The notes under the pieces: model-generated
Seen by the model: only the letters and a program-made list of their open reading frames with translations
Told to the model about the DNA's origin: nothing
The model's database searches: none
Position numbers and translations under genes: made by a program
Assembly: GCF_030317145.1 (NCBI RefSeq)
Contig: NZ_JASZYE010000001.1
Location: 744,001-808,000, forward strand
Direction: 5' to 3'
Length of the DNA: 64,000 nucleotides
Source: Variovorax flavidus
Lineage (GTDB): Bacteria; Pseudomonadota; Gammaproteobacteria; Burkholderiales; Burkholderiaceae_C
In this document: positions 16,871 through 25,071 of the stretch, piece by piece
Layout: every line of letters begins with the position of its first letter
How positions within the stretch are numbered: position 1 is the first letter of the stretch

Positions 16871-17531
16871 TACGAGCGCCGCGTGCCGAGGTCCCGCTCG
16901 CCCTCACCGGGCCTTGCTTGGGGACTTCAAGGTGCGCAGGAATGGGGTCGAGATCCAGCACGTCGCGAATGAAAGTCCGCAATGACACGACCAGTTCGGC
17001 CGTTTCGACGGCGCGGCCCGCCACCATGTCGTTGGCTGCCCGAACGGCCAGGCGCACCTGTTCTTCCGTCCCGAGAAGAATGATGTCCGAGAGCGCCGCT
17101 TCCACGGCATCCCTGATGCGTCGGCGCCGGTCCGAACCGGCGGCACCGGGTCGCAAATCGATCTCCGCTGCCATCTCGGCCTCATCGGCCGCAGCCCTGT
17201 CGTCGGCCCTCGGCCCTTGTGCGGACTCCCTCATCCGAAGGTCGCGCAGATGGCTCGGGTCGACCGCCAGGTCGCCGGTGAATGAGCTACCCAGCGTCTT
17301 GTATGCCGCGATGAGCGTCTTCAATCGTTCGTTGATTTGCCGGTTCTGGCGTTCCCGTCGCTGCTGCACGCCATGCATGATCAGCAGCCGGACGCCGACG
17401 GCCACAAGCGAAACCAGGACGAGCCCGACCAGCGTCGAGACGACACCTTGCCATGAGCTGAAGTCGATGAAATTTCGCACGAGAGAAGCAAGTGGGACTT
17501 GAGAGCGTTTCCGAGATGATGCTCTCGCCAT
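16725..17531 (-). CDS. Single-pass membrane protein of unknown function, 3' end doubtful
   Basis: This reading frame of 268 codons encodes a membrane helix near residues 30-52 (VVSTLVGLVLVSLVAVGVRLLI). A charged helical region follows (QQRRERQNRQINERLKTLIA), then a conserved-looking cytoplasmic domain (RDAVEAALSDIILLGTEEQV; FIRDVLDLDPIPAHLEVPKQ). After about residue 210 the product becomes a Gly/Ala/Arg-rich tail whose codons show weaker third-base G/C than another frame of the same DNA, so the native end may lie in that frame (16592-16870). It is divergent from the DAHP synthase gene, 46 bases away. Confidence 0.7.
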   Translation of the reverse strand: MARASSRKRSQVPLASLVRNFIDFSSWQGVVSTLVGLVLVSLVAVGVRLLIMHGVQQRRERQNRQINERLKTLIAAYKTLGSSFTGDLAVDPSHLRDLRMRESAQGPRADDRAAADEAEMAAEIDLRPGAAGSDRRRRIRDAVEAALSDIILLGTEEQVRLAVRAANDMVAGRAVETAELVVSLRTFIRDVLDLDPIPAHLEVPKQGPVRASGTSARGARNDRSGVAGGGRAVGAQAGGEGTGTHRGNALDSADGPDHPAGAGSEPRS

Positions 17532-17577
17532 CCCGATCGCCGCTCTGATCTAATCTGCCAGACACGGAGTTCCACCG

Positions 17578-18933
17578 ATGTTCACACACGATTGGCGCCC
17601 ATCCTCCTGGAGAGGCCGCACTGCGCTGCAGATGCCGTCGTATCCCGACTCGCATGCACTGCAGGAGGTAGAGCAACGCCTCTCCGGCCTGCCGTCGCTC
17701 ATCTTTCCCGGCGAGATTTCACAACTGCGCGAACGCCTCGCAGCCGTGTCGCGGGGAGAGGCCTTCCTGTTGCAGGGCGGTGATTGCGCCGAGAGCTTCG
17801 ACGAATTCGGACAGGAGCCGGTGGAATCGACCTTCCGGGTGATCCTGCAGATGGCCGTTGTGCTGACCTACGCGGCCGCCTGCCCCGTGGTGAAGGTGGG
17901 GCGCATTGCCGGCCAGTTCGCCAAACCGCGGTCCTCCGAACTGGAAACGCAAGAGGGCGCCACCCTGCCCTCCTACCGCGGAGACATCATCAACAGCAGC
18001 GCCTTCACGGCGCAAGCGCGACAGCCCGATCCTTTTCGCCTTCTCACGGCCTACTCTCATTCCGCGACCACGCTGAACCTGCTGCGCGCCCTGGCCCAGG
18101 GCGGCTTTGCCGATTTGCACGAAGTGCACCGGTGGACGGCAGACTTCGTCCGCTCGAGTCCTCAAGGCGCGCGCTTCGAAGAGCTCGCGGACCGCATCAC
18201 CGAGTCACTCGCGTTCATGGAAGCCTGCGGGTTCGACGCCTCCCGGGCGCCACAACTGCATGCAGTGGAGTTCTACACCTCGCACGAGGCCTTGCACCTG
18301 CAATACGAGGAAGCGCTGACCCGCTCCAACGAACGCACCGGCAGCTGGTACGGGGGTTCGGCCCACCTGCTTTGGCTGGGCGAGCGCACGCGCCAGATCG
18401 ATGGCGCCCATGTCGAATACCTGCGTGGCGTCGACAACGCGATCGGCGTCAAGCTGGGACCATCGGCAAGCCCGGATGACGTGCTGCGTCTCATCGATGT
18501 GCTCGACCCGGATCAGGAGCCCGGCCGGCTGGTGTTGATTGCGCGCATGGGAAGCGACAAGGTGCAGGCCCAACTGCCGCCGCTGCTGCGCGCCGTGCGC
18601 CGTGCCGGACGAACGCCCGTCTGGTGCTGCGACCCGATGCACGGCAATACCGTGACATCGTCCAACGGCTACAAGACGCGCGATTTCGAACGGATCCTCC
18701 AGGAGCTGCTGGGCTACTTCGCCGCGCACAGCCAGGAAGGCACTTACCCCGGCGGCCTGCATTTCGAGATGACGGGCCAGGATGTCACGGAATGCCGCGG
18801 AGGCGCACAGGAACTCACGGACGAAGGACTGTCTGAGCGCTATCGCAGCGCCTGCGATCCGCGACTCAATGGGTCGCAAAGCCTCGAACTGGCCTTCCTG
18901 ATTGCCGACGTGCTCAAGGCTGCGCGCAGGTAG
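17578..18933 (+). CDS. Class II DAHP synthase
   Basis: This 451-residue enzyme should condense phosphoenolpyruvate and erythrose 4-phosphate to DAHP, the first step of the shikimate pathway. Class II hallmarks are [15 protein letters not shown] with the metal-ligand Cys, [50 protein letters not shown] and [20 protein letters not shown]. The length is normal for the plant-like class. Its immediate neighbours are unrelated small envelope proteins, so context does not show whether it serves general aromatic biosynthesis or a special pathway. Confidence 0.95.
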   Translation: MFTHDWRPSSWRGRTALQMPSYPDSHALQEVEQRLSGLPSLIFPGEISQLRERLAAVSRGEAFLLQGGDCAESFDEFGQEPVESTFRVILQMAVVLTYAAACPVVKVGRIAGQFAKPRSSELETQEGATLPSYRGDIINSSAFTAQARQPDPFRLLTAYSHSATTLNLLRALAQGGFADLHEVHRWTADFVRSSPQGARFEELADRITESLAFMEACGFDASRAPQLHAVEFYTSHEALHLQYEEALTRSNERTGSWYGGSAHLLWLGERTRQIDGAHVEYLRGVDNAIGVKLGPSASPDDVLRLIDVLDPDQEPGRLVLIARMGSDKVQAQLPPLLRAVRRAGRTPVWCCDPMHGNTVTSSNGYKTRDFERILQELLGYFAAHSQEGTYPGGLHFEMTGQDVTECRGGAQELTDEGLSERYRSACDPRLNGSQSLELAFLIADVLKAARR

Positions 18934-18952
18934 CACGGACTGCCGCAGGACT

Positions 18953-19237
18953 CTACGGCAGATTCCTGCGCTCGTCGGAGCGAGTCCACGCCGTGCGCGC
19001 CGCGGCCTCGGCCTCACACGCTTCAATCCCGGCGAGCGCCTCCGCCGCCAATCCACTCCAGATCCAGCTTGTATGGGCGAGCGGGCCTTTGGGGATGGAA
19101 GGCGCGGGATGGCACTGGCTCTGCGCCTGTTGGCCACCGGTGGCGCTTCCTGGAAGACTGCCGCATGCCGAGAGCAATGCAACAGATGCCAGGCCAACCA
19201 TCCGACCCGGCAGAGTGAAGAAGAGTTTGCAGTTCAT
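18953..19237 (-). CDS. Small lipoprotein, 94 residues
   Basis: The product has an N-terminal signal (MNCKLFFTLPGRMVGLASVA) ending in a lipobox LSAC with Cys25. The mature part contains PSIPKGPLAHTSWIWSGLAA and an acidic helix with a second Cys (GIEACEAEAAARTAWTR). AAGG lies about 9 bases before the ATG. It is convergent to the DAHP synthase and follows a stretch with three stem-loops at 19284-19361. Function unknown; a competing long frame on the same strand is judged a shadow because it lacks any protein-like features. Confidence 0.65.
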   Translation of the reverse strand: MNCKLFFTLPGRMVGLASVALLSACGSLPGSATGGQQAQSQCHPAPSIPKGPLAHTSWIWSGLAAEALAGIEACEAEAAARTAWTRSDERRNLP

Positions 19238-19283
19238 CGGGAAACCCTTGAAGTTGGCGACCGCGTCTGATTACGGCGATCTG

Positions 19284-19361
19284 GCCAACTGTTCAGGTTC
19301 CCGGCTGTTGGCTCAACCCCCTGTGCGTGGGGTTGGCGCCCGATGAGGCAGCCCCTTCGGG
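19284..19361 (-). other. Three consecutive stem-loops upstream of the small lipoprotein gene
   Basis: Read on the minus strand, three inverted repeats follow one another: CCCGA/TCGGG (19339-19361), CAACCCC/GGGGTTG with an 8-base loop (19314-19335) and GCCAAC/GTTGGC (19284-19312). No T-run follows, so a simple terminator is unlikely. The region may be a structured leader of the lipoprotein mRNA or the end of the M48 peptidase transcript. I could not match it to a riboswitch class. Confidence 0.4.
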
Positions 19362-19398
19362 TCACAAGGCAGGAGTCGCCCTGCCCTCGCGTCTTCGC

Positions 19399-20178
19399 TC
19401 AGGCGCCCTTGTCCAGGCGCTTTTGCATGTGTGCTGCACGCGCGGCCGACGGCGGATGCGAACTCATCAGAGAGCTGCCCGATGCACTCCCCTCGTTGAG
19501 CTTGGCGAGCTTCTGGAAGCTGGTCACCAGGCCCTTGCGCTCCAGCTTGCGTTCGGTGAGCAGGTCGAACGAGTAGTCGTCGGCGGCGCTTTCCTGCGAC
19601 TGCGAGAACTGGGCGTTGACGAACTTCTCCGCCAGCTCTCCGGCCTGCGATTCGGACAACGCCTTCAGCGCGCTGTTGCCGGTCGCGGCGGCGAGGCCGC
19701 GGGCCGCCGACGCCGCATAGGCGGTCTGCATGCGCGTCTTGGAATGGCCCAGCGCCACGTGGCCGATCTCGTGGCCGATGACGCCGCGCAATTCGTCGTC
19801 GTCCATGAGATCCATCAAGCCGCTGTAGACGCGAATGCACCCGTTGGCCATGGCCCACGCGTTGACGTCTTCGGTCAGATAGACCTTGTAGTCCGCGCCC
19901 TTGCCATTGATCGTCGCCGGCATGCCCTTGACGACACGGTCGAGCCGCTTGACGTAGGCGCTGGAAGACGCGGCCACCTTGTTCTTCCCGTCCATGGCGG
20001 TGCAGGACTCGTTGGACATGGTGACGATGTCGCCGTCGCTGAGCGACATCGCCTTGACGGCGGTCCCTCCGACGTTGGCCAGGCTCTGGGTGTCGATCCC
20101 CTGGAGGGTTTCGCACCCGGCGAGCAGGAAGGCAGCCGAAGCAGCCGCCGCGAGAAAATGAAGACGGAAATGATGCAC
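19399..20178 (-). CDS. M48-family metallopeptidase lipoprotein
   Basis: This 259-residue envelope protease starts at a GTG at 20178 with AGGGAG about 8 bases upstream; longer starts run into non-protein-like sequence. A lipoprotein signal (FLAAAASAAFLLAGC) is followed by the zinc motif in RGVIGHEIGHVALGHSKTR, where the two His and the Glu are the HExxH core. A third ligand is probable in SQSQESAADDYSFDLL. It ends LMSSHPPSAARAAHMQKRLD, typical of LoiP/YcaL-like M48 enzymes that degrade or check outer-membrane proteins. Function by family. Confidence 0.93.
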   Translation of the reverse strand: MHHFRLHFLAAAASAAFLLAGCETLQGIDTQSLANVGGTAVKAMSLSDGDIVTMSNESCTAMDGKNKVAASSSAYVKRLDRVVKGMPATINGKGADYKVYLTEDVNAWAMANGCIRVYSGLMDLMDDDELRGVIGHEIGHVALGHSKTRMQTAYAASAARGLAAATGNSALKALSESQAGELAEKFVNAQFSQSQESAADDYSFDLLTERKLERKGLVTSFQKLAKLNEGSASGSSLMSSHPPSAARAAHMQKRLDKGA

Positions 20179-20302
20179 GAGAAACTCCCTTTGATATGAG
20201 TGCAGCGCAGCAGCGATGTGACTGCGTTGCGCGGAATCCGGCACGCGAAGGTCTGCGCCCTCGGCGTGTCGGCGGCGCGATCTTAGATGACGCGAACAGG
20301 TG

Positions 20303-22219
20303 CTACCGGGGCCCTTCGCCCCGACGCAACGCCTGCTCGACCGCTGCGCGCAGAACCTCGCTGGCGATGGGCTTGTGCAGCAGCGGCCAGCCGGCGCGCT
20401 TGGCTCCCCGCAACGCCTTCGACGCGGTCTCGCCGGTCGCGACGAGCACCGGAAATCGGCCGTAGGTCGCCTGCAGCCGCTCGACCAATTCGACGCCACT
20501 CTCCGGGCCACCCAGGCGCAGGTCGGCGATCATCAGATCGGGCCGACCGAAGGAGACAAACAGCCTCTCGGTTTCTTCGGCCCCCGCCGCCACGAAGGTG
20601 TCGCAGCCCCACGAACCCAGCAGCATCGACATGCCTTGCAGGATGTCGGTCTCGTCATCGAGGACGTAGATGCGTGCGGCCAATGGCTGTGCGTCCCTAC
20701 CAGCCGTTGACCCGGCGGGCGCGCTGGTCGGTCCATGCACATCCTCGATGCCTGGGACTCTCACCGTGAAGGTGCTGCCACCTCCGGGCCGCGACTGCGC
20801 CGTGATCTCGCCTCCGGCGAGCTCGACCAGTCGGCGCACGATGGCGAGGCCCAGGCCCACCCCCTGGCTGCGATCGCGGCCCTGGTTACCTACCTGGAAG
20901 AACTCCTCGAAGATGCGCGGCAGTGCATCGGGGTGGATGCCCTCGCCGCTGTCCTTCACCGCCAGCACCGCGCAATCCCGTTCGCGTGCCAGCCGCAGGG
21001 TCACACCGCCGCTGGCGGTGTACTTGATGGCGTTGTCCAACAGGTTGCGCATCACGCGCGCCAGGGCCAGGGTGTCGCCGCTCCAGACCACTGGCGCCAG
21101 GTCCCATGCCAGTTGCAGGCCCTTGGCATCCGCGGCCGCCTGGAATTCGCTGCACAGGCTGCGGCACATCTCATCGAGCGCTACCGTGTGGTGCGCCGGC
21201 ACGTAGTGGCCGCTCGACAGCTGCGACAGCTGCGACAGGTCGAGCAGGCCGTGCAGCAGAGCGCCCAGCGAACGGGCGATCTGGTCGATGTGGCCGCCGA
21301 CCTCGCGCAGCGTCTCGGGCCCCGGGTCGGCACTCAGCACCGCGCTGTAGATGGACAGCGCATGCAGCGGCTGGCGCAGGTCATGGCTGGCCGAGGCCAG
21401 CACGCGGGCGCGGGCCGCGGATTCGCGCTCAGCGCGCTCCACCGCCGCGCGCAGCGCTCCGTTGAGGCGCTCGATGTCCTGGCTGCGGCCGGCGAGGCGG
21501 TCGTTCGATCTGGCGAGCTCCCGCGTCTGGGCGAAGCTGGTGCGCGCATGACGCTCGAGCAGGTTCGCGACCACCCAGCCGATCGTCGAGATCGTCAGCA
21601 GGAAGCTCAGCGCCGCCAGTTGGTAGATGCGCGCAACGTGCTCGTCGAGGTCGTCGCTCTTGTTTTGCCAGTTCCAGGCAAAGGTGATGAATGCGGCAAG
21701 GAGGCACAGCGCGATCTGCAGCAGCACGGCACGCGCCCGCAGTCGAAGCATCGCGAAGCAGAAGACAACGTTGATGCACATCCCCATGAAGAAGTACATG
21801 TAGTCGTACGGATACGGCACGATCAGGAAACCGTTGCAATAGAACAGGAAGTTGATGACCGCCGCCGAAGTCAGCACGAGGCCGGCATAGCGCTCGTCCT
21901 GCTCGAAACGCGAGCGCATGGCAAGCAGCATGAAGGGCACCAGCTGAAGCACCGTGGCGATGCGGTTGGTCAGCACCTCCTGCAGCACACGGTCGAACTC
22001 CAGGTCGCCGACGCTGTAGAGATAGTCGAGCCCAAGGAACGCCGTCGAGGTGATGATCCCCAACACGATGGCCAGGCGGCGATGGGCCGCGAATTGCCGG
22101 CAATAGGCCTGCAGGAATGCCTGTTCCTGAGACGGCGCCGCAAAGCTTTCCGGCAGCGTCCACATTTGCCTCCAGGCCTGGCGTGCACCGACCCGTGCGT
22201 GTGCGCTCAGCTCAGGCAT
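20303..22219 (-). CDS. Hybrid sensor histidine kinase with C-terminal receiver domain
   Basis: This 638-residue inner-membrane kinase has about six N-terminal membrane helices (residues 50-220) forming a sensor of unknown ligand, then a coiled coil. The HisKA box is LASASHDLRQPLHALSIYSA, with the phospho-His near residue 279, followed by an ATPase domain (NLLDNAIKYT; VKDSGEGI; GVGLGLAIV). A receiver domain lies at the end (YVLDDETD; the Asp in MIADLRL; the Lys in LHKPI). Its ATG at 22219 overlaps the end of the LuxR-type regulator gene by 8 bases, so the two are coupled partners. Confidence 0.93.
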   Translation of the reverse strand: MPELSAHARVGARQAWRQMWTLPESFAAPSQEQAFLQAYCRQFAAHRRLAIVLGIITSTAFLGLDYLYSVGDLEFDRVLQEVLTNRIATVLQLVPFMLLAMRSRFEQDERYAGLVLTSAAVINFLFYCNGFLIVPYPYDYMYFFMGMCINVVFCFAMLRLRARAVLLQIALCLLAAFITFAWNWQNKSDDLDEHVARIYQLAALSFLLTISTIGWVVANLLERHARTSFAQTRELARSNDRLAGRSQDIERLNGALRAAVERAERESAARARVLASASHDLRQPLHALSIYSAVLSADPGPETLREVGGHIDQIARSLGALLHGLLDLSQLSQLSSGHYVPAHHTVALDEMCRSLCSEFQAAADAKGLQLAWDLAPVVWSGDTLALARVMRNLLDNAIKYTASGGVTLRLARERDCAVLAVKDSGEGIHPDALPRIFEEFFQVGNQGRDRSQGVGLGLAIVRRLVELAGGEITAQSRPGGGSTFTVRVPGIEDVHGPTSAPAGSTAGRDAQPLAARIYVLDDETDILQGMSMLLGSWGCDTFVAAGAEETERLFVSFGRPDLMIADLRLGGPESGVELVERLQATYGRFPVLVATGETASKALRGAKRAGWPLLHKPIASEVLRAAVEQALRRGEGPR

Positions 22220-22838
22220 CGGGGCCGTCGGGGGCCAGGCCGAGCCTTGCGGCCGCAACCACGGCCTCGGTGCGGTTGCGAACCCGCAGCACCTGGAAGA
22301 GCGCAGTCAGGTGCTCCTTGACCGTGTTCTCCGAGATGCCGAGTTCTCGCGCGATGGATTTGGTCGGCAGGCCGCGCGACAGCAGGCGCAGCACGTCGGA
22401 CTGGCGCGGGCTCAGCCCCGAGCGCTGAGGGGGCGAAGGCGTCGTCGCGAGAAACGGATCGGGCAGGAACACATGCCCCGCGAGCACCCGGCGCAAGGCC
22501 TGGGTCAATGCCTCGGGCGGCATGCTCTTGGGCACGAAGCTCATGGCTCCTGCATCGAGGCAGGCGCGGATCGTGTCGTCGTCCTGGGTTGCCGAGACCA
22601 CCACAACGGGGATGTCGGGCGCTGCCTCGCGGAAGAAGCTCAGCCCGTCGAGACCGCTGCCGTCTTTCAGCACCAGATCGAGCAGACAGAGTGAAATCCC
22701 CGAAGGGTCCTTCGCGAGTTCGGCGGCCTCGGCCAGCGTACTGGCCTCGACGACCTGGACATTGCGCAAGACGGTCGACACCAGCAGACGCAGCCCGGCC
22801 CTGAACAACGCATGGTCGTCCACCAGCAGCACCTTCAT
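22212..22838 (-). CDS. LuxR/NarL-type response regulator
   Basis: This 208-residue regulator has a receiver domain (VLLVDDHALFRAGLRLLV; phospho-Asp in LCLLDLVLKDGSG; Lys in SFVPKSMPPEAL) and a LuxR-type helix-turn-helix (LSPRQSDVLRLLSRGLPTKS, then ISENTVKEHL). The ATG at 22838 has AGGGGAG about 7 bases upstream, better than the GTG at 22844. It is transcribed first, with the hybrid kinase immediately behind. It diverges from the alpha-CTD-like operon across a 173-base gap holding a 12-bp hairpin. Confidence 0.93.
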   Translation of the reverse strand: MKVLLVDDHALFRAGLRLLVSTVLRNVQVVEASTLAEAAELAKDPSGISLCLLDLVLKDGSGLDGLSFFREAAPDIPVVVVSATQDDDTIRACLDAGAMSFVPKSMPPEALTQALRRVLAGHVFLPDPFLATTPSPPQRSGLSPRQSDVLRLLSRGLPTKSIARELGISENTVKEHLTALFQVLRVRNRTEAVVAAARLGLAPDGPDA

Positions 22839-22866
22839 CACCACTCCCCTTTTTTGTTCACGCTGT

Positions 22867-22897
22867 GCGGCGTCCGCGGATGACGCGCGGACGCCGC
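22867..22897. repeat. 12-bp perfect hairpin in a divergent promoter region
   Basis: GCGGCGTCCGCG and CGCGGACGCCGC form a perfect 12-bp stem around the 7-base loop GATGACG. It lies 28 bases upstream of the response-regulator start and 114 bases upstream of the alpha-CTD-like start. No T-tract follows on either strand, so it is not a standard terminator. It could be an operator, a cruciform or a leader-RNA hairpin. Confidence 0.75.
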
Positions 22898-23011
22898 CAG
22901 CATAACCCGGCGGGTGGAGGGAGGGCTCCCTTGCTCATCCCTACGTCCCGGTGGTTGTTGCTGTGCGCCGCTCGCCGAATAGTGGCAGCCCTGATCAACC
23001 CGAAGACCGCT

Positions 23012-23470
23012 ATGACATCCACTTTCCGCTCCATTGACGACCTGGCCCGACTGGACGATCGCGCGCTCGCAAGTTGCCTGCGCCGCTTGCGCACCGCGAT
23101 CGCCGAGGCCAGACACCGGCACGCCGTGGCACTGCAGCAAGGACTGCTCTCGGCCGGCTGCACCTTCACCTTCTCGTCGTTCACGTGGCGTCCCGACCAG
23201 GCCGGGCCGACCGGACGAACGGAGCCGCTTCATGCCTCGACGCCGATCGACGAACTGGGATTGCGACCGCGCGCCGTCGAGACGCTGAAGGATCTCCACG
23301 TCTTTTTGGTCGAGGATCTCTCGGCCATCAGCGAGGAGGAACTGAGGGCCCGGGAAGCGATCGGCGCGCGGACCCTGATGGTGCTGCGCGATGCGCTGGC
23401 GCACACGGGGCTCGCGTTCCTGCGGGTTGAAGTGCGGACGCGCGGTGCGTCGGCGGGAGCGCAGTCATGA
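23012..23470 (+). CDS. Stand-alone RNA polymerase alpha-CTD-like protein
   Basis: This 152-residue protein has an N-terminal part (FRSIDDLARLDDRALASCLR and on to about 60) and a C-terminal part from residue 78 that aligns to the RpoA C-terminal domain. There ELGLRPRAVETL matches helix 1, with the R265 equivalent kept as Arg, then FLVEDLSAISEEELR, then EAIGARTLMVLRDALAHTGL. Of the DNA-contact residues, G296 is kept and K298 is Arg, while N268 is Glu. It lacks the RpoA assembly domains. Its TGA overlaps the next ATG (23467-23470), coupling it to an exported metalloprotease-like protein. The role is unknown; DNA or polymerase contact is inference. Confidence 0.82.
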   Translation: MTSTFRSIDDLARLDDRALASCLRRLRTAIAEARHRHAVALQQGLLSAGCTFTFSSFTWRPDQAGPTGRTEPLHASTPIDELGLRPRAVETLKDLHVFLVEDLSAISEEELRAREAIGARTLMVLRDALAHTGLAFLRVEVRTRGASAGAQS

Positions 23471-25071
23471 ACCGCATGAACCGTGGCATGGCAGCCGTCG
23501 CCGCGATATGCCTCACGGCTTTGGTCGCGGCTTGCGGCGGAGGTGGTGGCGCCGCTGGACAGCCGCTGCCCCCAGTGAATTCGGCACCGAACTCGCAGGG
23601 AGCCGCTGTACCGCTGCGCGGCGTGGTGACCTACGACTCCGTGCCCAACATCGGTGGCGCGCTGGCGTATGCGGAGACCGTGCGCAAGCCGGTGCGAGGC
23701 GCAGTCGTCGAGGCGCTCGACGCTGCATCGCGAATCGTTGCCACCACGCGCACGGACGTCGCCGGCGCTTACGTCGTGGATGTTCCCGCGAACAACTCGG
23801 TGAGCCTCCGCGTGAGAGCCCAGCTGTCGCATGAAGGTCCCAGTGCGAGCTGGGAGGTGAGCGTGCGCGACAACACCCGCTCGGACGCGATCTACGCGCT
23901 CGAGGTGACGGACATCCCGATCGGCAGCGCGCCGGTCACCCGCGACGTCCACGCGCCTTCGGGATGGGACGGCACCCGCTACGCATCGGCCCGCGTCGCC
24001 GCGCCCTTCGCGATGCTCGACACGATCCATGACGCGCAAGCCAAGATGCTCTCGGTCGTGCCCGACGCCAAGTTCGTGCCGCTGCGGGTCTTCTGGAGCC
24101 AGCACAACCTGCCGGCCGATGGCAACCCGGCGCTGGGGCAGATCGGCTCGACCCATTTCCAGCGCAGCGGACCCAACGGCCCCGCCATCTACATGCTGGG
24201 CAAGGAAGACCTGGACACAGACGAGTACGACACCTCGGTGATTGCGCACGAGTGGGCGCACTACTATCAGGCGAACTTCAGCCGCAACGATTCGCCAGGC
24301 GGCAGCCATTCGATGGCAGAAAGCCTGGATGCGCGCCTCGCCTTCTCGGAAGGGTGGGCCAACGCCTGGGCCGGCATTGCCCTGGATCGCAGCGACTACA
24401 CGGATTCGCTGGGCACGCAGCAGGCGCGGGGGCTCAGGATCGACCTCGCTGCGGGCGCATCCTCCAACCCCGGCTGGCACCGCGAGGCATCGATCCAGTC
24501 GGTGCTCTGGACCTTGAACAGCCGGGTCGGCTTCCGGCCCATCCACGATGCCTTCACGGGCGACCTCAAGACCGGGCCCGCGCTGACCTCGATTCATTCC
24601 TTCGCCGCGGCCTTCGGCCGGGTGGCGCCAGCCCATGGATCGCAGCTGGCCGAACTTCTGGCCCGCGAGCGGATCAGCGCCGCACTCAACGACCCCTTCG
24701 GAGAACAGGAAACCAACGACGGCGGCCTGCCAGGCAATCCGGGCGCACTGCCGCTGTACCGGCCGGCTTCGGTTGGCGGAACGACCTCGGTCTGCGTCAG
24801 CAACCGAAGGGGCACCGGCAACAAGCTCGGCACCCATGCATTCCTGCGCTTCACCGTGACCAGCGCGCGCAACCACACCCTGCACGTCAGCGGGCCCGCT
24901 GCTGCGGACCCCGACCTGGTCGTCTACGGCGGCCGGCAGTTGTCGGTGGCCCGGAGCGTGGGATCGACGGAAACCCTCGCACTTCGACTGGCCGCGGGCG
25001 AGCATGTCCTGGCCCTCAACGATTTCAACAACTCTTCGGCAGCCACCTGTTTTGCCGTCAGCATCGTATGA
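23467..25071 (+). CDS. Lipoprotein with gluzincin-type HExxH motif
   Basis: This 534-residue protein has a lipoprotein signal (MAAVAAICLTALVAAC, Cys near 23) and a Gly/Pro linker. A carboxypeptidase-regulatory-like beta domain follows (VRKPVRGAVVEALDAASRIV; TDVAGAYVVDVPANNSVSLR, residues about 70-125). The catalytic-type domain has SVIAHEWAHYYQANF near residue 260 and FSEGWANAWAGIA near 295, giving an HExxH plus downstream Glu as in gluzincin zinc proteases. The C-terminal 100 residues look like a beta domain (FLRFTVTSARNHTLHVSGPA). It overlaps both neighbours by four bases. The substrate is unknown. Confidence 0.82.
   Translation: MNRMNRGMAAVAAICLTALVAACGGGGGAAGQPLPPVNSAPNSQGAAVPLRGVVTYDSVPNIGGALAYAETVRKPVRGAVVEALDAASRIVATTRTDVAGAYVVDVPANNSVSLRVRAQLSHEGPSASWEVSVRDNTRSDAIYALEVTDIPIGSAPVTRDVHAPSGWDGTRYASARVAAPFAMLDTIHDAQAKMLSVVPDAKFVPLRVFWSQHNLPADGNPALGQIGSTHFQRSGPNGPAIYMLGKEDLDTDEYDTSVIAHEWAHYYQANFSRNDSPGGSHSMAESLDARLAFSEGWANAWAGIALDRSDYTDSLGTQQARGLRIDLAAGASSNPGWHREASIQSVLWTLNSRVGFRPIHDAFTGDLKTGPALTSIHSFAAAFGRVAPAHGSQLAELLARERISAALNDPFGEQETNDGGLPGNPGALPLYRPASVGGTTSVCVSNRRGTGNKLGTHAFLRFTVTSARNHTLHVSGPAAADPDLVVYGGRQLSVARSVGSTETLALRLAAGEHVLALNDFNNSSAATCFAVSIV

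Noticed and set aside
19314..19335. CAACCCC/GGGGTTG stem as a rho-independent terminator
   Set aside because: No T-run follows on either strand, so it does not fit a standard terminator.
19284..19397. Possible known riboswitch (c-di-GMP, fluoride, SAH classes considered)
   Set aside because: Short fragments resembled consensus pieces, but the required order and partner segments were absent.
22867..22897. Perfect hairpin as a terminator
   Set aside because: It lies between divergent start codons, where nothing needs to end, and lacks a T-run.
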